Positions 5,474 through 10,171 of a stretch of 10,171 bases of DNA are shown one piece after another. Origin of the DNA: JBLHGN01 sp047616325 (GTDB lineage Bacteria > Pseudomonadota > Gammaproteobacteria > Pseudomonadales > Cellvibrionaceae); the NCBI GenBank assembly GCA_047616325.1, contig JBLHGN010000120.1, positions 1 through 10,171 of the forward strand, given 5' to 3'. The notes below the pieces were generated by a model. That model had not been told where the DNA came from and searched no databases. It saw only the letters and a program-made list of their open reading frames with translations. Positions within the stretch are counted from its first letter, which is position 1; each line of letters begins with the position of its first letter. Made by a program: the position numbers and the translations under genes.

Positions 5474-7042
5474 ATGACCAAATTAAAATTATGTTCTACA
5501 GCCATAAGCTATGTTCTAATTTTCATGCTCATACAAAGCTGTGCACAAAAACAAAACGATGGTGCTTCATATCAAGTTGGTGGCGCCTACCTCCACTTCC
5601 CTAATAAGCTAACACCCCTTGCACCTCACGATGTGGATATTGCACTCAAGACGACCTTGAATAGGGAAAAGAAATTTGACCAAGTGCAGCGTTTATTTGA
5701 AGTGCTTTCCTGGCAAAATTTTGTTGCGCTAAATTGGCCGACAGACGAAGCCGGCAAACCGAAAAATAAGATCGATGAATTCGGAGACGCCGTTTGGAAT
5801 GGCTGGAAAGAAAGCTACGAAGTCTATCAAAGTAATGGCGCCAAACCCCTGCCGTGGGGAGAGCACTCCCTACCTAGTAATTTTAACGTAGCAGAATACA
5901 ACTCTACAGGTGTAGATAAAATATTATTTCGTGTAAATGGGGCTGGAATACATAGCAAGGCCAATGTTGACGATGAAATTGATCAGGCATTTACCGGTCC
6001 AATTTGGGACCAAAATGGGAACATCTTACGCTATGAAGTCTTGATGAACGAATCGGAGTTTGACTATCTTGTCAGCAATACGCTGTATAATATCGATGGC
6101 CAAATAGCTTTTTCAAAGTCCGACAAAAAACTCGTTTTCCCCAGTGCAAACCGCGAAGAAGTGGGTGCTATTGAATTAAAGTTGGCCTGGAAGATTATTG
6201 ACGAGAAGCACGATATCCCCTCGCGGTTTTATTTGCAAAATGCTTGGGTATATAATGAAGACGGTACCTACTCGAAGGCACTTGTCGGTATGGTGGGAAT
6301 GCATATTTCCTTAAAAACACAGTCGTCGCCCCAGTGGATATGGGCCACCTTCGAACACGTCGACAATTTAGAGGCGAACCCCTTGCTTAGTGTTGACGGT
6401 AAAGCGCTAAAACCTCTATTTTATGATCCTAATTGTCAAATATGTCCGGTTAACGTCTACCCCGATCTTAAAGGTGACTACACGCAAGACAGCCAAAATG
6501 AAAAGCGAAATCAAATTCAGCGTGTTTTACCCCTAACAAAGTCCACACAAGATCTTAACGCGAGCGTGCAAGAAATTCTAAAAAGGAATAATTCAGTCTT
6601 ACAATATTATCAACTTATTGGCACGCAATGGCCAACCGATCCCACGTCGACGCCTTACCCTGTATCGGGACATACAGATAAAAACCCGCCAAAATTACCC
6701 GAGGCGGTCACCAATAAGTCTGGCGGAAATCCAACGCCTGTATATTTGACCAATATGGTTATGGAGACCTATTTTCAAGGCGCAACCACTACAGGAAAAG
6801 GCAATGAGTTTTTTAATACCAAACTTGGAAATATAGAAGCCTGGCATCAAATACAGGGGTTTAAGGAAAACGGAACAAATACACAACGTATATTTGGTAC
6901 GGAAGGTTGCATGGGTTGCCACTACTCAGCGGCAATAGCAACAGGCGTTGATAAGGACGGAGCGGCAATTTACGGTGCAGCGAATACAGCCGACTTTAGT
7001 TGGTTGCTACAATTGAAAGCCAAGTTTGTAAGCGACAAATAA
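5474..7042 (+). CDS. Lipoprotein with a single CxxCH heme c motif, paralogue of the protein at 1044
   Basis: 522 aa. The N-terminus (K3, K5, a hydrophobic run, IQSC with Cys23, then Ala-Gln) is a lipoprotein signal; Ala at +2 would allow outer-membrane sorting. Gln before Ser in the lipobox is less usual. Landmarks shared with the 534-aa protein are LSWQNFVALNWP (78-89), LKLAWKII, WATFEH (290-295), a CQIC pair (321-324) and GCMGCH (478-483), in the same order and with similar spacing. CMGCH is a c-type heme site. The chain ends about 40 residues later with DFSWLLQLKA, so it lacks the MVL-type lectin tail of its paralogue. GGGGC about 10 bases upstream supports this ATG. The GH31 gene follows after 108 bp on the same strand without a clear terminator, so co-transcription is plausible. 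The biochemical role is unknown to me; electron transfer or a heme-dependent oxidation in the envelope are the obvious options. Confidence 0.75.
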   Translation: MTKLKLCSTAISYVLIFMLIQSCAQKQNDGASYQVGGAYLHFPNKLTPLAPHDVDIALKTTLNREKKFDQVQRLFEVLSWQNFVALNWPTDEAGKPKNKIDEFGDAVWNGWKESYEVYQSNGAKPLPWGEHSLPSNFNVAEYNSTGVDKILFRVNGAGIHSKANVDDEIDQAFTGPIWDQNGNILRYEVLMNESEFDYLVSNTLYNIDGQIAFSKSDKKLVFPSANREEVGAIELKLAWKIIDEKHDIPSRFYLQNAWVYNEDGTYSKALVGMVGMHISLKTQSSPQWIWATFEHVDNLEANPLLSVDGKALKPLFYDPNCQICPVNVYPDLKGDYTQDSQNEKRNQIQRVLPLTKSTQDLNASVQEILKRNNSVLQYYQLIGTQWPTDPTSTPYPVSGHTDKNPPKLPEAVTNKSGGNPTPVYLTNMVMETYFQGATTTGKGNEFFNTKLGNIEAWHQIQGFKENGTNTQRIFGTEGCMGCHYSAAIATGVDKDGAAIYGAANTADFSWLLQLKAKFVSDK

Positions 7043-7099
7043 AATGTTTAGCGATTAGTGATTTATGTTACATAGTTTAGATAGAAGAAGTAATGCTCT

Positions 7100-7129
7100 C
7101 CAATGTTGTCTACCCCAATGCTTTCTAAC
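7100..7129 (+). repeat. Imperfect 15-bp tandem repeat before the GH31 gene
   Basis: CCAATGTTGTCTACC and CCAATGCTTTCTAAC are adjacent and match at 12 of 15 positions, ending 21 bases before the start codon. A third partial AATGCTCTC lies at 7092-7100. It could be a regulator site or simple slippage. Confidence 0.4.
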
Positions 7130-7150
7130 CCAGTAATGTGAGAAAATATC

Positions 7151-10093
7151 ATGGCAAAGTCTTCAACAAAAAAAAATTCAGAAAAAAGCAATGTTGTCAC
7201 CGCTGATTTTGGCGCACTGCAGAGCACGGAGGTAAGCACGCCACAAAGTTATACCTTCGTACAAGTCAATGAGTTTCAACCCAATGTTAATGGCTGGAAT
7301 GAAATAGGAAATATTACAAAATACACCAAAGTAAATGCCAAAACCTTGTTGCTGGAAAACTCCAACAACATGGCGATACAACTTTCGTTTTTATCGCCTA
7401 CAGTATTTCGTGTTCGCTTTCGTCCAAGTGCCAACCCAGACTACACTCAAAAATCGGGGTCTTATGCCGTTGTTAACCAGAACCTAGCTAAAGTAAGTAT
7501 TCAAGTCCAAGAGATCGATCGTGGAGGTAAAGCCCTACAGGTCGATACTGGTGGCTTAACCCTCTATATAGGATTGCAACCCTACGGCATTTCCGTTTAT
7601 CAAAATGGTAAGCTCGTTACCGAGGACGAGTATGGGAAAAACCTTGTTTATAGTAATCAAGCCGTGGCCTGTATCCGCAAAGCACCAGACAGCGAAAACT
7701 ACTACGGTTTTGGCGAGAAAGCAGGTGCAACGCTAAACAAAAAAAGCTTTACCATGAGTTGTTTTAATTATGATAACTTTACTTACGCTGGTACAGCAGT
7801 GATCCCTGATAACAATCAACCTGGCCCACTCAACCCAAGTGAACCCCTGTACAACTCAATGCCTGTTCTACTCGCCACGGGTAAAAGCAATAGCGAGACC
7901 TATAGTTATGCTGTGTTTCTAGATAATGTTGGCCAGTCATACTTTAATCTAGGCTCCAATGACTACTCAAATATGGATGGGAAATATTATTTTGGGACGC
8001 TCTATGGCGACTTAGATTATTACGTAATAGTAGGAGACGATGCTGCGCAATCGAATAATAACCCCATCCGTAGCGTATTGGATCAGTATTCTAAACTCAC
8101 CGGCCCATCGCCAATGCCCCCTAAGTATGCCTTGGGATATCAACAGGGCTGTTACGGGTATTACAGTCGAAAAATTTTGCAAGATGTTGCGCAGAATTTC
8201 CGTGACTTCCAGATTCCTATCGATGGTTTGCATATTGATGTGGATTTTCAAAATAATTACCGCACATTTACTAGCAGCCCTGAAAAATTTCCAAACCCGC
8301 AGGAAATGTTTGCACAGTTACATGAGTCGGGTTTTAAATGCAGCACGAATATCACCGGAATTATTAGCGCCAATCCGCTGGACGAAGACGGTAATCGCGA
8401 TACACCTTATCCCGCTCGCGATAGTTTTGTAACGATTTCACTCGATAATTCTATTGCTATAAAGCCGGGTGAGCCTATTCCTTTTATATACAATACCCGT
8501 GCCGATCGAGGAGAAAGCCCAGACCTATTTTTAGCCAATGAAAGTTATGGCGACAATAATGGTTTTAATCCCTATAAATACCCAACGCCGCTTTTTCCCA
8601 ACGGGCAAAACGGTTTGGGCACCTATGGTTTTTACTCGGATATGGGGAAAGAGAGCGTACAGCTTTGGTGGGGCGAACAGTATGATTACCTGCTCTCTTT
8701 GGGCTTAGATATGATATGGCAGGATATGACCTGTCCTGCCGTTGTGCCCAATTCAGACAATGAAACACCGGATAAAACCCTGCCGCTAAATTTAATGATG
8801 TACGATAAAGTCAGTGATGAATATCAGCCCAATGCCGTAGTTCACAATGCCTTTGCGCTTAATCTCATTGAGGCGACCTGGAATGGTATTTCAAAGTTGA
8901 AAAGCTCTAAGTCCTATAAAAACAGCAAAAACAATAACGAAGGGCTCAATGGCAAAAAGTACAATTACAACAAGCGAAACTTCATTATCGCACGGGGCGG
9001 TTATGCTGGCGTACATCGCTATGCGGCTTCATGGACGGGAGACTCTGCATCGAGCTGGGACTTCTTAAAGATAAATATTCCCGAGGTACTTAATTTTGGT
9101 TTGACGGGGCAAGCTTTGTCTGGCTGTGATGTTGGCGGTTTTGCAAACGGCAGTGGCAGTGAAGGCGGTGGCGTCACTAACTATGAGCTATTCACACGCT
9201 GGATGACCATGAGCTCCTTTTTGCCGTGGTTCCGCAATCACTACGATGGTTACACCAAAACCTTCCAAGAACCTTATCGTTACGCCGAACCAGTGCCAAG
9301 TATTTGCCGTAAATATATTGAAATTCGCTACCGTCTTATTCAATTATTTTACGATGCTATGTATCAAAACACTCAGCTTGGCTTACCAATTGCTCGTGCA
9401 CTCTTTGTAAATGATCCCCAGGACCCCGAGGTGTATAATCATGTAGACGATCAATTTTTTGTTGGCGATAATTTATTAATTGCACCGATCGTCGATCAGG
9501 GTTCGGTTAATCGAGATATCTATTTGCCGAATGGTAGTCAGTGGTATGTCTATTCAGACAATACGGCACCCTTGGGTGCGCCTACAGATGGCGGCACCAC
9601 GCAATCGTGGTATGTGCCTTTAGACCTCGTGCCTATGTATGTAAGAGAAGGGGCGATATTACCGCACCGAGAGCTTGAGCAGTATATTGGCCAGTTGGAT
9701 AGCAACCCAATTACCTTTAATATCTATCCCGGCAAAGATAGCAGCTACACCTTGTATCAAGACGATCATGTCAGTACGGACAATGTTGAGCAGAAAGCGT
9801 ATCGCGTCACCGATATTACCCATTCAGGCATGGGTAGCGGGCAACAAGTTAGCGTAAAACGGATGTACGATAACTACACGCCCCCCGAGCCCTTCTACTA
9901 TGTAAGTTTTTTGGGAACAGCTACACCATCGAGTGTGACTAACAATGGTAAGGTATTAAGCGACGTAGGTGGCCCGCAGAATTTAAATGGCTCTACAAGC
10001 GATGCTTATTATTTTAATGAGTCGATCGCTACAACCTTTGTCAAAATATTTGATACACAAACGAATACGATGTTGACGGTATTATTTTCTTAA
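7151..10093 (+). CDS. GH31 family protein, probable alpha-1,4-glucan lyase
   Basis: 980 aa, near the roughly 1,000-1,090 aa of algal and fungal alpha-1,4-glucan lyases. These cut single units from non-reducing ends of starch or glycogen by elimination, giving 1,5-anhydro-D-fructose (EC 4.2.2.13). GH31 landmarks in order: an N-terminal beta domain with YGFGE at 185-189; PPKYALG at 323-329; DGLHIDVDF (358-366) then YRTFT; the nucleophile in WQDMT (Asp525); RGGY; the acid/base in WTGDSASSW (Asp631); GCDVGGF (658-664); PWFRNHY (692-698); and C-terminal beta domains. Alpha-glucosidases have WxDMNE at the nucleophile; WQDMT, STNIT and LPWFRNHY match the lyases as I recall them. A Lys/Asn-rich insert fills about 582-610. 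There is no signal peptide (MAKSSTKKNSEKS), so it should act in the cytoplasm on glycogen or imported maltodextrin. GTGAGAAAA before the ATG is a weak ribosome binding site. An unusual alpha-glucosidase or transglycosylase is the alternative. Confidence 0.75.
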   Translation: MAKSSTKKNSEKSNVVTADFGALQSTEVSTPQSYTFVQVNEFQPNVNGWNEIGNITKYTKVNAKTLLLENSNNMAIQLSFLSPTVFRVRFRPSANPDYTQKSGSYAVVNQNLAKVSIQVQEIDRGGKALQVDTGGLTLYIGLQPYGISVYQNGKLVTEDEYGKNLVYSNQAVACIRKAPDSENYYGFGEKAGATLNKKSFTMSCFNYDNFTYAGTAVIPDNNQPGPLNPSEPLYNSMPVLLATGKSNSETYSYAVFLDNVGQSYFNLGSNDYSNMDGKYYFGTLYGDLDYYVIVGDDAAQSNNNPIRSVLDQYSKLTGPSPMPPKYALGYQQGCYGYYSRKILQDVAQNFRDFQIPIDGLHIDVDFQNNYRTFTSSPEKFPNPQEMFAQLHESGFKCSTNITGIISANPLDEDGNRDTPYPARDSFVTISLDNSIAIKPGEPIPFIYNTRADRGESPDLFLANESYGDNNGFNPYKYPTPLFPNGQNGLGTYGFYSDMGKESVQLWWGEQYDYLLSLGLDMIWQDMTCPAVVPNSDNETPDKTLPLNLMMYDKVSDEYQPNAVVHNAFALNLIEATWNGISKLKSSKSYKNSKNNNEGLNGKKYNYNKRNFIIARGGYAGVHRYAASWTGDSASSWDFLKINIPEVLNFGLTGQALSGCDVGGFANGSGSEGGGVTNYELFTRWMTMSSFLPWFRNHYDGYTKTFQEPYRYAEPVPSICRKYIEIRYRLIQLFYDAMYQNTQLGLPIARALFVNDPQDPEVYNHVDDQFFVGDNLLIAPIVDQGSVNRDIYLPNGSQWYVYSDNTAPLGAPTDGGTTQSWYVPLDLVPMYVREGAILPHRELEQYIGQLDSNPITFNIYPGKDSSYTLYQDDHVSTDNVEQKAYRVTDITHSGMGSGQQVSVKRMYDNYTPPEPFYYVSFLGTATPSSVTNNGKVLSDVGGPQNLNGSTSDAYYFNESIATTFVKIFDTQTNTMLTVLFS

Positions 10094-10138
10094 GGGCACC
10101 TTAAGTAATTGAAATTGCTTCAGGGCTTCAGGTTTTTT
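10089..10138 (+). terminator. Terminator-like structure after the GH31 gene
   Basis: CCTTAAG (10099-10105) can pair with CTTCAGG (10126-10132) at 6 of 7 positions, with an inner stem AAGTAAT/ATTGCTT, directly followed by TTTTTT (10133-10138). A second, exclusive perfect stem, CTTAAGG/CCTTAAG with loop GCA (10089-10105), includes the stop codon. An intrinsic terminator ending the transcript is likely but the stem is imperfect. Confidence 0.35.
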
Positions 10139-10171
10139 CGATATCAAGGCGAGATTTTGAAAGCAGGCTGG

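Noticed and set aside
10139..10171. The sequence around GATATCAAGGCGAGATTTTG looked like a dispersed intergenic repeat seen in marine gammaproteobacteria
   Set aside because: There is only one copy in the window and it is cut by the edge; a genome-wide search would be needed.

Overview
The window looks like a piece of a marine, polysaccharide-using Gram-negative bacterium, probably a gammaproteobacterium of the Cellvibrionaceae type. This is inferred from moderate A+T content, two lipoprotein signal peptides, a DUF3024 gene, an ISAzo13-type transposase and a GH31 carbohydrate enzyme. No marker gene fixes the species.

Layout. 1-303 (minus) is the N-terminal 101 codons of an ISAzo13-family transposase cut by the window edge. 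304-1043 is A+T-rich non-coding DNA with one possible 26-codon ORF and an inverted repeat. 1044-2648 (plus) encodes a 534-aa lipoprotein with one CxxCH heme c motif and a C-terminal MVL-type (mannan-binding lectin) module. 2745-3068 (minus) is a DUF3024 gene whose original N-terminus is interrupted by an in-frame amber codon. About 3335-5081 is a decayed insertion sequence: imperfect terminal inverted repeats, and a minus-strand transposase broken by frameshifts and stops. One frameshift is explained exactly by a one-unit gain in a GCGAT repeat. 5082-5473 is a leader region with hairpins and a possible promoter. 5474-7042 (plus) encodes a second heme-motif lipoprotein, a divergent paralogue of the first without the lectin tail. 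7151-10093 (plus) encodes a 980-aa GH31 protein, followed by a terminator-like structure.

Main biological point. The GH31 protein has WQDMT at the nucleophile instead of the WxDMNE of ordinary alpha-glucosidases, plus other stretches matching the alpha-1,4-glucan lyases of red algae and fungi. Such enzymes release 1,5-anhydro-D-fructose from starch or glycogen. It has no signal peptide, so it should be cytoplasmic. The two heme-motif lipoproteins should be membrane-anchored in the envelope. The second lies 108 bp before the lyase gene on the same strand and may be co-transcribed; the first lies 2.8 kb further upstream, separated by the decayed IS. I infer a possible carbohydrate and redox locus, but nothing in the sequence proves that the lyase and the lipoproteins share a pathway. 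I do not know a characterised member of the heme lipoprotein family.
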